A stretch of 64,000 bases of DNA, taken from Pseudo-nitzschia pungens (taxonomy: Eukaryota > Bacillariophyta > Bacillariophyceae > Bacillariales > Bacillariaceae). How positions within the stretch are numbered: position 1 is the stretch's first letter; each line of letters opens with the position of its first letter. The position numbers and the translations under genes are program-made. Positions 47,913-60,321 of the stretch are shown here, in pieces. The stretch is from NCBI GenBank assembly GCA_037355855.1, contig CM074761.1:3181346-3245345 (forward strand), written 5' to 3'. The notes under the pieces are model-generated. The model was not told the origin of the DNA, made no database searches, and worked only from the letters and a program-made list of their open reading frames with translations.

Positions 47913-49246
47913 TCACTCCTCGATAAAGCCAGCCGGGACAAAGTTTGGAAGCATGACCTCGCTCACCAAATGGATGACACCGTTGCATGCCAAAATGTCC
48001 GCCTCTTCGATCGTGGGAAATAGATTATTCTTACGGTTGCCACCTCCCTGCTGGATCTTTTTACCTTCTCTGCACTTCGTGCGGCTGTCCCCGGCTCTAT
48101 ACATAGCCAGAAGACTACCGCAACCCAAATTTTCCTTCTTCACAAGTCCCGGGGTCATGTGGTAAAAAAGGACAGATCCTTTCTGCTCTTCCGACAGGGA
48201 TTCGGTCAGCGAGCCGTACAGCCTGTTAAAGGCCAAATCGTTGGGAGCAAAGAGTGTGTAGACGTCGTTGATGGCGGATACGGACAATTCAGATTTGGAA
48301 AGCAAGTCACAGAGGACAGAGTATCCGTCGGTATCACACAAGATCTCGGCTAGAATTCGAGACGAACAACAAAACGAATTCCATATCCGTAAGTCTCTTG
48401 GAAGTGAGGTGTGATCGTTTTTTTGCACCCTTGAACTTGATCACAATTTTGATCAGCTCAAGTATTGGTTTCTTCTCAGAGATGGCATCCAACTAGGGGG
48501 GAAAGATCAATCCACACACACGTTCTTCACATTCGTTACTTACGAATTGTTTGACACTCAGTGTCGTCCCTGTCGACCTCATCTTTGGTGCCATCGCCAT
48601 CGCCATCGCCATCACCAATCTCCAACACCTGCGCAGCTATGCATGACTGGCTTGCAATGAGATTGAAATAGTTGTTTTCATCCGTCATCTCGCCGGTGTT
48701 ATCGAAACTGAATCCCACCGAGATGAGTCCTTCCATATCAAATGATGATGGGTCGAACGAGTACGTAAAATCATAGCAGTGTCCCTCCGGTTCGGACATG
48801 ACGTCGTCCAATTGGAAGTAAGAAACAGCCTTTTCTAGGCAGTCCGAACAGGTATCGTTCGTACAATCACTGTAACGTTCGAAGATTCCCCACGGTGTAC
48901 AAGTGATTTCGTCCAGTTTGGTGTAATAGGTTATCACTTCTCCTAAGAATGTGATGGAATCGGTGATGCAGAACTCTCCATACGCGAGGTTCTCGACTTT
49001 GTTCACCAAGGCCGAGTACTTTGGACCGACGGATCCCGAACAGGTGGGGTCTCCAAGGTAGGACGTGAAGGGAATGGGAGGGTCGAAGACGAAACTAGTG
49101 CCTGCTGCAATCTCTTCGAACTCCAGGTTGCGGAGATGGTGTCCTCTCACAATTCCAGCTGCCATGGAGCGCGGTGCGCCCGCTGAAACCCAAGAAGGCC
49201 AGGAGGCACTTGTTGCAACAAGTAAACACAAGGATAATTTCATCAT
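47913..49246 (-). CDS. Secreted FAS1 (fasciclin) domain protein
   Basis: Exon 1 is 49246-48544 and exon 2 is 48349-47913. The 194-bp intron has a GTAAGT donor and a TTCTAG acceptor in phase 1. The product has 379 residues. A signal peptide (KLSLCLLVATSASWPSWVSAG) is followed by a novel Cys-containing domain (about residues 40-215) with CTPWGIFERYSDCTNDTCSDC. A DGDGDGDG linker follows, then a FAS1 domain spanning the splice: ILCDTDGYSVLCDLLSKSEL, the H1 box YTLFAPNDLAFNRL, LFYHMTPGLV, and the H2 box LACNGVIHLVSEVMLPNF. FAS1 domains mediate adhesion and matrix contacts. The protein is probably extracellular; the DGDG stretch may bind calcium loosely (inference). Confidence 0.85.
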
Positions 49247-50208
49247 TTTGTTATTGGAGTGTCTTTGTTGTGAATATTCTACTTGTAAACGATAGCTTTC
49301 TGAGATTTTGTGTCTCTACTACCATGTCAAATTGAAATCCGTTAATTTCTCACACAAGTATAATACAATGTTTTCTAGCATCTCAGCCTCAACACAGTGA
49401 CATTGAGTGTCCTATCCGTACCGTCACTTTCACTTTCACTCAGATGAGTCACTGTGAAGTTCTCACGATTCCGAAGGACGACAATTTGCCTCTTCCTCGG
49501 TGTTTCCACCGTCAAGAGTACCTGGTACAAGTTAAAGAACCAATGAGTTGAGAATGTGACTGTAGGAAACCTCCTTTCGATGGATAGACGCTGCAAATAC
49601 CGTTCTGGATCATCCGACGATGATCTTGGACGAGTTCAAAATTATATTGTATCAGGGCGCGATGGGGGTCCCGCTTAAACAAAAATGAGAGAGTTGGCCT
49701 TCGCTTCCGCAATTACTGTACCGGTACGAGTACTTTGAATTCAAAATACGATTTGCGGGGACAGCTAATCGCAATTCAACAGCGGTACGGTATGATGTGC
49801 CATCTCCAAGTTCTATTCCGCGGTAGAGGCTATTAACGTAAGTGGATTGCCTATAGATCCTGTAACGAGAAAAAGGTACGTGTAGGTCCAAACGGCCCAA
49901 AACGGCGAAATCGTAATCTAAAGAAGCTACGGGCGATGAATGAATCAATCTTTTCCAAATCCGGTCTCTATGCAGTATACTTTAAACTCGGTCTCGTCAC
50001 ATGTTTCTAGTAGAACACGGTGTAAAACAAATAGCCCGTCAACCCCTTCTCTTCCCTATCCCAGTGGTCGACTTGTTCGCAGCATCAAGCACTCTTCCCG
50101 GTGTCGGTTGCTACTCGTATTAGTAGTGCCGCGCGATGTTGCACATACGGCTCTGTTGCTCGTCCCTCGCAACATACCCACCGTTTCTTGGTCTAGTAGC
50201 CTTCTTGC
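49247..50208. other. Intergenic region without a recognisable gene
   Basis: Upstream space of the FAS1 gene and 3' space of the PDZ/coiled-coil gene. No domain-bearing frame. Confidence 0.6.
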
Positions 50209-53200
50209 CTAATCCTCGACCCTTTCGTATCCCCGCTCAGTCAATTTCTTGATCCGGCATTCCATGGCGAGCACGAATCCCGCCCGTTCCGAATCGGTCA
50301 TGGTCCTTTGTTCGAGGGCTTGTTCGAGCGCCAGGATGCGCTCGATCAAGACCCGGCTGTCGACGCTCTCGAACGACTCGTCCAGAAGACTGCGGCTGCG
50401 ACCCTCGTCCGGGTCGGCGACCGAGTCGTTGTCGCCAAACGTGTGTTCGCACAACAGCTTGAGATTCCGCGTCGGTGCGCTGCGTTTTGCAATCTCCTTT
50501 GGAAGTCGGCCTATGCCGAGGCTTCCGAGTTCTTGCTCGTCGCTAATCATCGAGTAGTCTAGGATATTGCTGTCGTCGTTGTCATTGTCGTTGCTGTCGT
50601 CCATAACGCCACGATTCTTCTGGTCGTCTCCCGTCTGGGTGTCGCCTTCGTCGGTCGGGTGGGTATCGCTGCTTCGGTTCGGATCGTCGCCGGAGTCGGA
50701 TTCCCGAGGGACGTTGCACATATACGTCGTGGGACCAGCATCGATGGTGGATACGCTCGTGTTGTTCGGACTTTCCATTCTAGGTCGTGACCCATTCGAT
50801 TGGTAGAAGACGGTGTCCTCGTACGGGAGTTCCACTCCTTCTCCCCCCCCTGGCAACTGCCGCTTCCTCAAGTCTTCCACTTCCGCCTCGAGGATTTCCA
50901 CGCGCTTCTCGAGAAAGCCGTTCCGGGCCCGCAACAGTGGGACTTCCAGCTTGACCCGATTGCGTGGTTCCAATTCCGATTCCGATTCTCGTTCGCTTTT
51001 GCTTTCGCGCTCATTCTCGCTTTTCCGCGTCACCCCGGAGGGCTCTCCCGGACGCCCCGGGTTCTGGTTCCGCTCCTGCTCGAGCCCGGACGCTGCGTCC
51101 CGCCAGGCGGGCCTCCAGCTCGGAGACGCGTTTCGACAGCTTCGCAATGATCGCCTCGTTTTCGGACCTCAGTTGCTCCTTCGCCTCGATCGCTTCGCGG
51201 TACCGCCGGTCCGATTGGATGGTGGAAACGTCCAGCCGGCTCTGCAGCAGCTCGATCTGCGCCCTGTGAAGGCCCTCTCGCTCCAGGGATCGCTGCAGCT
51301 GGGAGCGGACCCGGACTCGCTCGGCGGTTTCCTCGGCGGTGGCGTGGATGCGCGCCTCGGGGGACGGAAGCGAGGGCGTCGGAGCGGGTTGCGTTTTCGG
51401 TTCGGAAACGGTGTCGTCCGCGCTGGTCCGGAGGGTCGCCAGCTCGTGGCCCAGGCGGAGGTTGCTCTTTTTGAGGCGTTCGATTCTTCCCTGGAGGCGG
51501 TCGAAAATCTTTCGGTTGACGCGAATCAATTCCCGGTGCTGGTCCTCGGTTATGGCACTACATGGCTTGATCGGGCACGACGAGGTCGACGAATCGACCA
51601 TGATCGATTCGTAGTGTTCGAGGGTACAAATCGAGGCGGCATCGTTGTTGTTGTTGCTTTCGTCGTCGTCATTGTCACTGCCATTGTCGTTTTCTCCCCC
51701 CCCGTCACAGACAATGGTGCTCGCAACGGTGTCGGGAGTAAGGGGCAAGGGTGCCGGAAGGATTCGGGTCCGCGACGACGACCCCGGATCGGTTCGGAGA
51801 GAACGGCGCCGTCCCGGAGGCTTTGCTTCTCCAACCGTCCTCCCCGCCGCGCTCGAGCGGTTCGTGGAAGGTTGCGCGTCGGCGACGGGCATTCCGCTCC
51901 CTTTCTTCCTCGGGATCTTGCGGTATCGTGGATGCCGTGGATGCGGTGGCTACGGTTGTGGTTGTGGTTGCGGTTGCGGTTCCCGCGCGATAGCGGATCG
52001 CTGTCATCGGGAGGGAACGAGAGCGACCGAGCCGGAACCGGCGCGCGATTGCCGGCCCCCCCGCTCTGTGGCGACGATTTCGACGGTCGGGACGGAGAAG
52101 GAGACGGGGACGCGGTTTCGGACGGAACCGCGGGTGCGGTTCCGGTTTTTCTCTTGCCGGCGCTCTTGCCCCGGACCAGGGAGGCGAAGCTGAGTCTCTT
52201 GCGGGAGGCCTCGATTTTGTTGTACCCGCTGGTCCGGAGTTTTTGCGTCTTTTCCCTCAGCATCTTGAGCCGGGAGCGCTTCGGAGATCGGGATGGAGAC
52301 GGCGACGCCGATTGGGCTTTGCTGTTGCTTTTGCCGTTGTTGTTCTTTCCGATCGCCGTTCCATCTCGAGGTGGAGTCTCGGAAGTCGTTCCGGGAGGCT
52401 TGGTTGCGGTGTCGCCTCTTGCGGGAGACGAGACCACCGGTTGGGTCGAACTCGGTCCTCCTCCTCCTCCCGGCGTTGTGTTTGGGTCGGCGCTCTCGTG
52501 GGGAGTCGCCGAAATTGGCACGGACATGGACATCGACGCGGACACCGATCGAGGATTGGCTATGCTTGCGTCGCGTTCCGATCGGGAGTGCACCGAGACG
52601 GTCCGCGCGGTCCGAGACGACGCCGAGGCCTCCGCTCGGACCGCTCCGGCGGACCGGGATCGTTCGGGCTCGGGCTCGCCCCGGCGGTTCGGGAGGAGGG
52701 AAAACTCGGAGCTCACGCTCCTCCCGGCGTTTGCGCTTCCGTTTCCACCGGCGCTCGCGTCCCCGAACTTGCGGTACTCGAGGGTGATGCGGTTGTTCCG
52801 AAAGCCGGCTCCGGGGGTCGCGTCGACGGCCAGCAGGGCCTTTTTGGCCTTGTAGACGCTGGGCCTCGTCGCTGCCGGCGAGTTTGGATTCGACTGCGAC
52901 TTCGAATTCGGATTTGTTCCCCCCTTCGTCTCCAGGGAAATCCCGTTGATGGCCAGGACGGCATCGCCGACCTCGAGGTCCGAATCGGCAAAGAGGCTTT
53001 CGGGATGCATCGTCTTGACGATGAGCACCGATCGGTTCCCGGGCAGGTCCAGGACGCAAAAATCGAGGCCCGCGTCGAGCCGCCGGCACCGCTCCGGGTT
53101 CTTCCAGCGGGTCAGGACCCTGCGGGGGTTGCGCCCGAAGAGCTCCTCGAGGGCGTCCTTTGGTTCGAAGCGCGATCGGGATCTCGAGCGAGATCGAGAC

Positions 53201-53849
53201 CCGGTGCCCCTTGAAGAGAGCGCGGATTTGCGCATCCTGGGGCGGAGGGGAGGTCCAGCACCGGGCCCGTGAGCGAACTCGCGCTGCTGATGGTGGAGGA
53301 ATCGTCGTCGTCGTACTCGTCCGTGGCGGGGGTTCCCAGGCTGCTCTTGTGGCTGTGGCTGTGGTTGCCGGTTCCGTCTCCGTTTCCATTTCCATTTCCG
53401 TGTCTATTGCCATTGCCATTGCCATTGCCGTTTCCGTGTCTGTTGAGACCGCAGAATCCGAACACGACGGTCTTTTGGTTGCCGTTGTGGTTCTTGGGAG
53501 GATAGGTCGAAAAGGACCGGATGCTGTTTTCGTCCGCGGAGAGCTGCGATTGCGATTGCGATTGCGATTGCCGCAACGCCGTCTGCATCTGCGACGCACA
53601 CGAGTACGAGTACGAGTACGTGTACGACACGACGCCCGGCTCGTTGGATTGTTGCTGCGATTGTTGCTGCGATTGCTGCTGCGATTGTTGTTGCGACGAC
53701 ACGTGGGGCTGTTTGATGATGGGAGTAATGTGGGTGACGGGAGGGCGTTCGTCGTATCCCCAGACGACCTCGTCAAAGGTGGAGATGCTCTTTTCCACCA
53801 GATCCACAAAGGCGCAGTCCGGGATGATGGGCTTCACCTCGGGCAGCAT
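50209..53849 (-). CDS. PDZ-like plus coiled-coil low-complexity protein
   Basis: The first ATG is at 53849. The protein of about 1,190-1,210 residues reads MLPEVKPIIPDCAFVDLVEK, a Gln/Ser-rich run, SYTYSYSYS, a His/Gly/Asn run, then a PDZ-like domain (CVLDLPGNRSVLIVKTMHPE, SLFADSDLEVGDAVLAINGI, then RITLEYRKFG). A long Ser/Arg/Pro-rich region and a coiled coil follow (RVNRKIFDRLQGRIERLKKS, LERE...LLQSRL, NGFLEKRVEILEAEVEDLRK), and the end is acidic. Frames change near 53240, 51900-52050 (-1) and 51100 (+1, in a G run). The first change can be an 80-bp intron, 53316-53237, with a CTCCGCCCCAG acceptor but a poor GTACGA donor, or a missing base. There is no signal peptide, so a cytoplasmic or nuclear scaffold is likely. 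The GC-rich opposite strand is open for 680 codons but carries no recognisable domain. Confidence 0.65.
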
Positions 53850-54570
53850 GGTGCCGGTTTGTTGGGCTGGCTTGGCTGGGCTTGGCTTGGCTTGCAAGCT
53901 GTCTTGTTGATTGCCTCACTATTCGTTTGTCTGTTGGTTGATTGGCTGATTCGTTCGTTCGTTCCCCTCCTCTCCTCTCCTCCCCGGCGAACGAAACGCG
54001 CACTCGGTTCGAGCGACAGTGACTGATGGGTGGACCAACGGATGGAAATGAAATGGAATGAAATGAAATGGAACTGATGGAATGCTGGGTCTTGGTGTTG
54101 CAATGAGTGTGTGCCGTATTACTCGTTCGTTCGCAATGAGACAACCCTTCGCTGGTTCATGTCACGTTCCCGTGTGTGTAAGTTACGGTAAGGTTACTTT
54201 GGATCGGATCTGGCTGTGCTTTGATACCCACTTCAATCCGGTGTTGCCCAAACACCGTACGGTAAGGTTATTCCCCGACAGGTGGTGTTGCCTTCGCTAT
54301 CGGTAATCTTACCCGCAGGCACATCCAACCGAAAGGTTGATTGAAAGGTTCGGTGTTGTAACTTATCGCAATACAAGTGGGTGACGAACTTGTCCGGTGC
54401 GGTAGAATACGGTTGAGATTTACGGTACCTGTATTGAATAGGTTGGATGAGGTTACCGTACGGTACGGTAAAGTTAAGTTACCTTTTATCATCAATCGAA
54501 CCAAATTTCTTCTATTACGTTGTAAGACTTACTACTATTCATTTCGACATGGAATTGCGAGCAACTACTT

Positions 54571-54600
54571 GTACCAGTACCAGTACCAGTACCAGTACCA
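54571..54600. repeat. (GTACCA)5 hexanucleotide repeat
   Basis: Five perfect GTACCA units. Confidence 0.95.
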
Positions 54601-55553
54601 GCACCCAAGGTTCACCACAGAACCCGAAAGTTCCTTGACAACAGGCTTTCCGTTCGGTTCTTGAACGACTCTACTGGTAATTACCGATACTAACAAATGA
54701 CAAGGTAGGGTTATTTTAGTTTTCTTTGCGACACACAGTTCGCATCGGTAATTACACTAATTTTTTTTGGATCGGTGGTTCCGTGGCCGACGAGTGAGTC
54801 CCAGAAAAAGAGGCGCCAAGGTCATCCAAGAACACATAGTCAAAGCAAAGTTCGACTTCGTTTGAACCCACAAATCCGATGAGCGTCTCATTTTTTGGTG
54901 AACGGAAATGGGGAATATATGAATGGTATGCTCGAGGTTTCCGGTAGAATAACGGATGAATTGAAAATTGAAATTTTGAACTGCCAGTTTGAGGGAAGCA
55001 TGGGTGTTTACAGTTAAATACATAGAAACCGATCGGTCACACATTGTCAATGTATCGGCGCCATAAATCTGAGTTTTGTTTGTAACGTCCGTTCCAAGGG
55101 CCGTTCGGATTGTTGGTCATTTTTTGGGCAAGGCACGAACGACGGGAATATAGTATAGTATGTTTCATATCATTGATACTATTGTACCAATCTTGCGCCG
55201 TACGGTACGGCAGGGCAGTGAACCAAGTGAACAGTGAACAGCGAGGATGCGCCCCGTCATCTTTTAGTCCGACGAGTCGAATCCGTCGGTCCACAGCATT
55301 GGTCGGGACGACGACGAGACACTCACTCACGACTCTGAACTTGCTTGGATTGGATAAGGTTATTGGATGGATAATCTTCACACTGTAATCGATTGTTTGT
55401 TTGCTCTTTGCTATCGCAACCGTATTACCGTATGCTTGTATCGCTGTTGTCATTGTCATTGCCATTCCTTTTGCTTTTGCTACCGGATAGAAAAGAATAT
55501 ACGGTAGCGCACGGCACTAGACACAAGATAGACAAGCAGCTTGGCACTTGCCA

Positions 55554-55590
55554 TCGACGACGACGATGACGACGATGACGACGACAACAA
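55554..55590. repeat. (GAC/GAT)n trinucleotide repeat
   Basis: A run of GAC with interspersed GAT. It produces a poly-Asp frame that probably has no coding meaning. Confidence 0.85.
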
Positions 55591-56505
55591 TGACGACCAC
55601 CAAGTCAGTCCACTAGGAGTGGGTCTCGGTTGGTGCTGCTACACTCTCAACGATCGAATTGATTGGCCTTCTCCCGAGGATGATTCCATGCCGCGGACCG
55701 AACCGAACAGAACAGAACCGAACAGAACCGATTCGAATGCATTCGTTTCGGCGCTGGGAAACGAACGACTCACTGATTCGATTCCATTCCAGTCCGTTCG
55801 ATTCCATTCCATTCGAGAGACGCCACGCCATTCGATGCCATGCCGGGTCTTTCTCGACAATCTTTCTTGCAGAGCAAAAGACCAGGCTTGCCGGTTCCTC
55901 CGTGACGTGCCACGGCGGCGATCGGTCAACACTGGCTTTGGTACCGACGCCGATGCCGATGCTAGGCTGATGCCGGCTTTGGAATCCAATCGCAACGAAA
56001 GCAACCATCGCCGGTGCCACCAAGCATTGTTGCGGCAAGGGCCACTGCGTTTCCATTTCCATCAGCGGGAGACAACCGGAAAGCTTTCTCGCCACCGGAA
56101 ATGCTCCGAGTGCTCTGCGGTGCGGATCACCACCACTCTGGCGAGCGGAGACGCGTTCGCAGCGGATGCGTCCGTCGAACGGAAGGTTGCGGCGTTGAAC
56201 AATGACAGAGAGTGCTTGGTTCCCACCGTCGAGCTGGTGAGAGAGGGCGTCTCGGTGATCGGAAATTGCACGCACGCACACGCACGCAAACGACTCTTTC
56301 TTTGCGTCGTTCCCAGAGAGACCAACCGTGTTCCTAGCGAGTGAGTTTGTGGGTCCGTGCGTGCGTGCGTGCGTGCGTGTGTTTGCTGCTCCGATGGATT
56401 TCGAACGCTGTTCCTCTTCCGTCGTCCGCTTCCGTCGCCGCCGACAACACCCGGGCTCTCGGAAGCGGAAGAACGCAACCTACTGCAACAGAAACTCTGT
56501 TGTGC

Positions 56506-56594
56506 GATGGGATGGGATGGGATGGGATGGGATGGGATTGGATTGGATTGGATTGGATTGGATTGGATTGGATTGGATTGGATTGGATTGGATT
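56506..56594. repeat. Composite pentamer array (GATGG)n-(GATTG)n
   Basis: About six GATGG units change to about twelve GATTG units by a single G-to-T difference. All frames across it are open on both strands, which creates spurious ORFs. Confidence 0.95.
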
Positions 56595-57921
56595 CAGTTC
56601 CGAACCGACCCCGGTTGGTCTGGCCCGGCAGTGTTGTTCCGATAGTGGCTGAATTCGAATGGAAATCGTGGTCGCTTTCGAGACCAAAGGGAACGACCGT
56701 GACCTTGACCGTGACATTGAAACAGAAACAATGCACATGCCGTACTCGGAATGGAATTACTCATCGCATCGTGTCATCACAACAATGACCTACCGTAACG
56801 AAATACGAAGTTCGTGCAATCCAACCACGAGAATTGTTCGGAAGGATGATCCTACGGTATCGAACGGCCGAACGGTTACGAAATCTTGCACACAACTCGA
56901 TAGACGAGCGCATCGCACTTTCCATCAGTCTGTAATCGGTCGTCCAATCTATCTTTCGATGATGATTATTATTACTACCGTACGTATTATTTCTGATCGG
57001 TTCCAAATCAGACGTGCGACGAAGAGTACGAGTAACACTCCCGTGTACGGTACTGTAAGGTATGCACATTTGAAGTCTTATCAGTGGTCTGCTTCATACT
57101 TCGTTAAGTACTTTTTTTTGGCACGACTGCAGTGATTGGACCCATCATTGTTTGTTGTCTGCGAAAAAATGAATTGTTGGTATGTTTTCGGATTGTTGGG
57201 ATTTTGAATAGGCCTCATACCGGTAATTAGAGTAAGATTACCGGTAAGGTTGATTTTGCCAGATGGTTCTGTGACGTACGTAGGCCGATCTTATTCGACC
57301 GGGACTCGAAATAATTTCTTGCATGTCTTTCCGACCAGTGATTCTGGGTCGCCAAGATCTTAATACATGCGATACAAGTACAACCAGCAGGAACTTCGGT
57401 CGGAGTACAACATCCGATGGCCTGATGGCGAATCAAAATAACGCATTTCACCAAATAGCAATGTCAAAAGAACCAAATGGAATGTTCCTTATTGCACAAA
57501 GTGATCGTTGATGACGCTGTCGTCAGTCCTGTACAGACTACTTGGTAGGAATTTCTACACACGAACAACCTCAACGTCAAGGTTAAAGTAACAAAAAATT
57601 AGTCATCACTGGATGAATCGTAATTACGGTAATCTTTCAATCTACCGGTACGTCTGGAACGAAACTGCATCAACATCGTTGCAGGTAGCGAAGATTCACA
57701 AGTCGCATTGTTTTCGGATCCTCAAAAGAAAACAGAATTCTTTCTTCTCCATTGATCGATTGGTACGTGTAGATCAATTCCGTTTGATAAATGATCGGTA
57801 AGCAGCAATTAGTAGATTCTCCCTGTTGATCAATCGTCCATACCATTGTGGTTTCATTTTCCACGGCTCGAACCTTACATCATCCTCCCCCACTTTGCAC
57901 CCGCTTCGACAAGAACCAAAC

Positions 57922-60321
57922 ATGGATCCCAAGCTAATGCCTCTCCGCAATTCGGGCGTCACAATTGCGATGGCGAGCGATGACGATTTCAACTCATCCA
58001 GCACCATAAGCACCCATAGCAGCGCTGAAAATTCGTGTGTGTGCCACTTTGATTCTCTCTCGGACACCAAGCCCAAGGCGGCGGCTTCCAGTCGACGGGT
58101 CACCCAACAGCAGCAGTTCCCACGACAGCCATCGCCATCGCCATCGCCGTCTTCGAGACCACCAGGTATTCCTCGATGCGCAGTGAGCGAAACCACAAGG
58201 CTGATGAGTCCCACTGCTACACGTACAAACGCATGCCGCTCCTGCACTAACGAACGGCCCGGCGCTGGTGCCGTCAAGGAAACAACGTCTGACTCGAGCA
58301 CTGTGCGCAGGACCGAGAACCCACGATTTCTGGGTTGGGTAGGCATTGCATTTCTAGTCCTCTTTGCATTGGTACTGGCAACGTACAACTACCACCAACA
58401 ATTTGTCTCTTCGACATGGACGAACGACAACAACGAGGACCTCTACCGCCACGCTGGCATCGATAATGTCCGCAGGTCGACTCCCTCCAAGTACAAGAAG
58501 GTCCGGTATTTTGGATTCCAAATCTACACCGGAGCCGCTCCAGCCTTTTTGAATCATCGCAACGACGACAACAACAACGACAATGATGGCGCGACCGTGA
58601 AAGCCCAGCGCGTCCCCAACCCGGAATGCATTCGTTCCGGCGAGACTCCCACCAGAGATTATCGCAAAAGGAATGCGAATCACACGTACGGGCAAATGCC
58701 CCTCGATGATGGAAGCACCGGCCTGCAATGCTACGTCGGACACGAGGATCCCAAGACCGACGTCCGGGAGCGGCTCCGCATTCTCCGGGACGCCGTCGAA
58801 CAGGCCTACGAGGAATACCAGTCTCTGCTCGGTGCCGAAGCCGGAGCCGATGACAAGGCTGACGGTGCCAGGAACGAACCGGACGTTCTCAAGATTTTTG
58901 CGGCTCCCGAATTCTTCTTTCGCGGCCTGAGTGGTGCCTACGACTTTTCCGAGGATCCCCGGCGTCTCGATCGCATCTTTGGATTCAACCACACGACGTC
59001 GTCTGCTGCTGCTGGCAACCCCGACAGCGATAACGTTGCCAACGAAGACGACCAATTGTGTTCGGAAGATTCCCCCGTGTGCGCCGTCTTGTTGGGACTC
59101 CAAGAAATGGTCGAGGACGAACGATTCGAAGATTGGCTCTTTTTGTTTGGAACTGTTGTGGCGACGCAAACCATTCCGGTCGAAAAAGACCCATCGAAGG
59201 ACGGGACTGCATCCGAAACACATTCTCCTGATGCCAACTACGAACACCTCTACTATAACTTTGCACCCGTCTACAAAGGATTTGATCCAAAGAAGCTTTA
59301 TCCACGCAAATCAGAACACCACCACCACCACCACCAACAACAACATTTTGCGCTGGGGAAACGATTCTTGGTCCCAAAGCGGTACGTCTCGACGATCGAC
59401 TTTTTGACACCAACCAGGGACGTCGACTGGAGGGACCGGGGATCCGAGTGGGAAGAACTGTTTGGTCCCGACGACGACGACGAATGGTTGGCATCGGATG
59501 TCGATTCCGGATCCAAGATCCACCCGAGTACCAAGGCCGTGGGCAATCCCCGGACCTATCTGCACAAGAGATACGACGACGATTGGTTTGCTGCCTACAA
59601 GAATCGCCTCTACGACAGGGCCGGATACGTTCAGGTGGAATACGACTGGCTCGTGGTCGACGACATTGCGTTCACGATCGAGGTCTGCCTCGATCACGAA
59701 TTGCGAACCGCCCTCGATGCCTACAGCGGGGACGTCGTTACCGGCAAGACCACCCGCATCCCGGCGACGTCGTCTGCCGACGGCGTCCTCCGGTACGTTC
59801 CGATTCCGAACCAACAGGCCCAGATCGGACTCGTGGCGAGCGCCGGCATGTCCCCCAACACCGAGAGCCTCGCGCTCGCCCAGAACGGGATCCTCTTGTT
59901 GCAAGACGGCCTTTCGAACCAAACGGCTCGGCGGTTCGTCGACTACGAACTCCGGGAACAGTGTGGTTCGCAGCGAGAGGTGCAGTTCGAGGGAGGGACG
60001 GTTGCGGTCCGGAGGAGGGCCAAGGTTTCCAAAACGGAGGTCCGGTTCGAATACGATTTGCTCAGCAGCAGCAACACGGACGATCCGGACCGCTGCGGCA
60101 CCAAATCCGGGGCGATCACTGCCGACGAAGAGGTGGCCTGCGAACACAAGGTTCCGGTTTACGACGGAAGAACGGCGAGTCCCGACCACGCTGACGATCC
60201 CACGAAAGCGGCGTCCGTAGATGATTGGAAGACCAAACTTCGTGGAATCTTTTCGACGGAAGTGTACGAACCGCATTTGGTACTATATGGCCCATTTGAT
60301 ATCCCGCAAGCAGACATCTAG
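57922..60321 (+). CDS. Membrane-anchored carbon-nitrogen hydrolase-like protein
   Basis: 799 residues from the first in-frame ATG at 57922 (AAACATGG context). A Ser/Pro-rich cytosolic stretch of about 135 residues precedes one membrane helix (FLGWVGIAFLVLFALVLATY, about 136-157), giving a type II topology. The long outer domain starts KVRYFGFQIYTG. It contains KIFAAPEFFFRG with Glu330, which fits the catalytic Glu of nitrilase-superfamily enzymes, and DDIAFTIEVCLDHEL with Cys589, which fits the nucleophile in the GxxICxD pattern. The catalytic Lys may be in FLVPKRYVSTIDF. Spacing between these is far longer than in classical nitrilases because of Asp/Asn- and His/Gln-rich insertions, so the fold is inferred from the motifs. 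The substrate is unknown, plausibly an amide or nitrile. The frame is intact. Confidence 0.65.
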   Translation: MDPKLMPLRNSGVTIAMASDDDFNSSSTISTHSSAENSCVCHFDSLSDTKPKAAASSRRVTQQQQFPRQPSPSPSPSSRPPGIPRCAVSETTRLMSPTATRTNACRSCTNERPGAGAVKETTSDSSTVRRTENPRFLGWVGIAFLVLFALVLATYNYHQQFVSSTWTNDNNEDLYRHAGIDNVRRSTPSKYKKVRYFGFQIYTGAAPAFLNHRNDDNNNDNDGATVKAQRVPNPECIRSGETPTRDYRKRNANHTYGQMPLDDGSTGLQCYVGHEDPKTDVRERLRILRDAVEQAYEEYQSLLGAEAGADDKADGARNEPDVLKIFAAPEFFFRGLSGAYDFSEDPRRLDRIFGFNHTTSSAAAGNPDSDNVANEDDQLCSEDSPVCAVLLGLQEMVEDERFEDWLFLFGTVVATQTIPVEKDPSKDGTASETHSPDANYEHLYYNFAPVYKGFDPKKLYPRKSEHHHHHHQQQHFALGKRFLVPKRYVSTIDFLTPTRDVDWRDRGSEWEELFGPDDDDEWLASDVDSGSKIHPSTKAVGNPRTYLHKRYDDDWFAAYKNRLYDRAGYVQVEYDWLVVDDIAFTIEVCLDHELRTALDAYSGDVVTGKTTRIPATSSADGVLRYVPIPNQQAQIGLVASAGMSPNTESLALAQNGILLLQDGLSNQTARRFVDYELREQCGSQREVQFEGGTVAVRRRAKVSKTEVRFEYDLLSSSNTDDPDRCGTKSGAITADEEVACEHKVPVYDGRTASPDHADDPTKAASVDDWKTKLRGIFSTEVYEPHLVLYGPFDIPQADI

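Larger units (their letters stand above)
53850..57921. other. Large divergent intergenic region with simple repeats
   Basis: About 4 kb. It holds TAAGGTTA cores near 54189 and 54263, a (GTACCA)5 run at 54571-54600, GAC units at 55554-55590 and a 90-bp pentamer array at 56506-56594. A 267-codon frame at 55541-56344 opens with encoded GAC repeats and has no recognisable domain. Confidence 0.6.

Noticed and set aside
50813..52855. 680-codon open frame on the + strand
   Set aside because: It is antisense to the PDZ/coiled-coil gene, without domains, and is open because the region is GC-rich with simple composition.
52004..53809. 601-codon open frame on the - strand
   Set aside because: It overlaps the PDZ gene in another frame, reads as Arg/Thr-rich low complexity and lacks the PDZ signature found in the neighbouring frame.
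55541..56344. 267-codon + frame starting with poly-Asp
   Set aside because: It arises from a GAC repeat, no domain or signal is visible and the opposite strand is equally open.
56328..56788. Several overlapping frames through the pentamer array
   Set aside because: A five-base repeat without stops opens several frames on both strands; the products are simple repeats.
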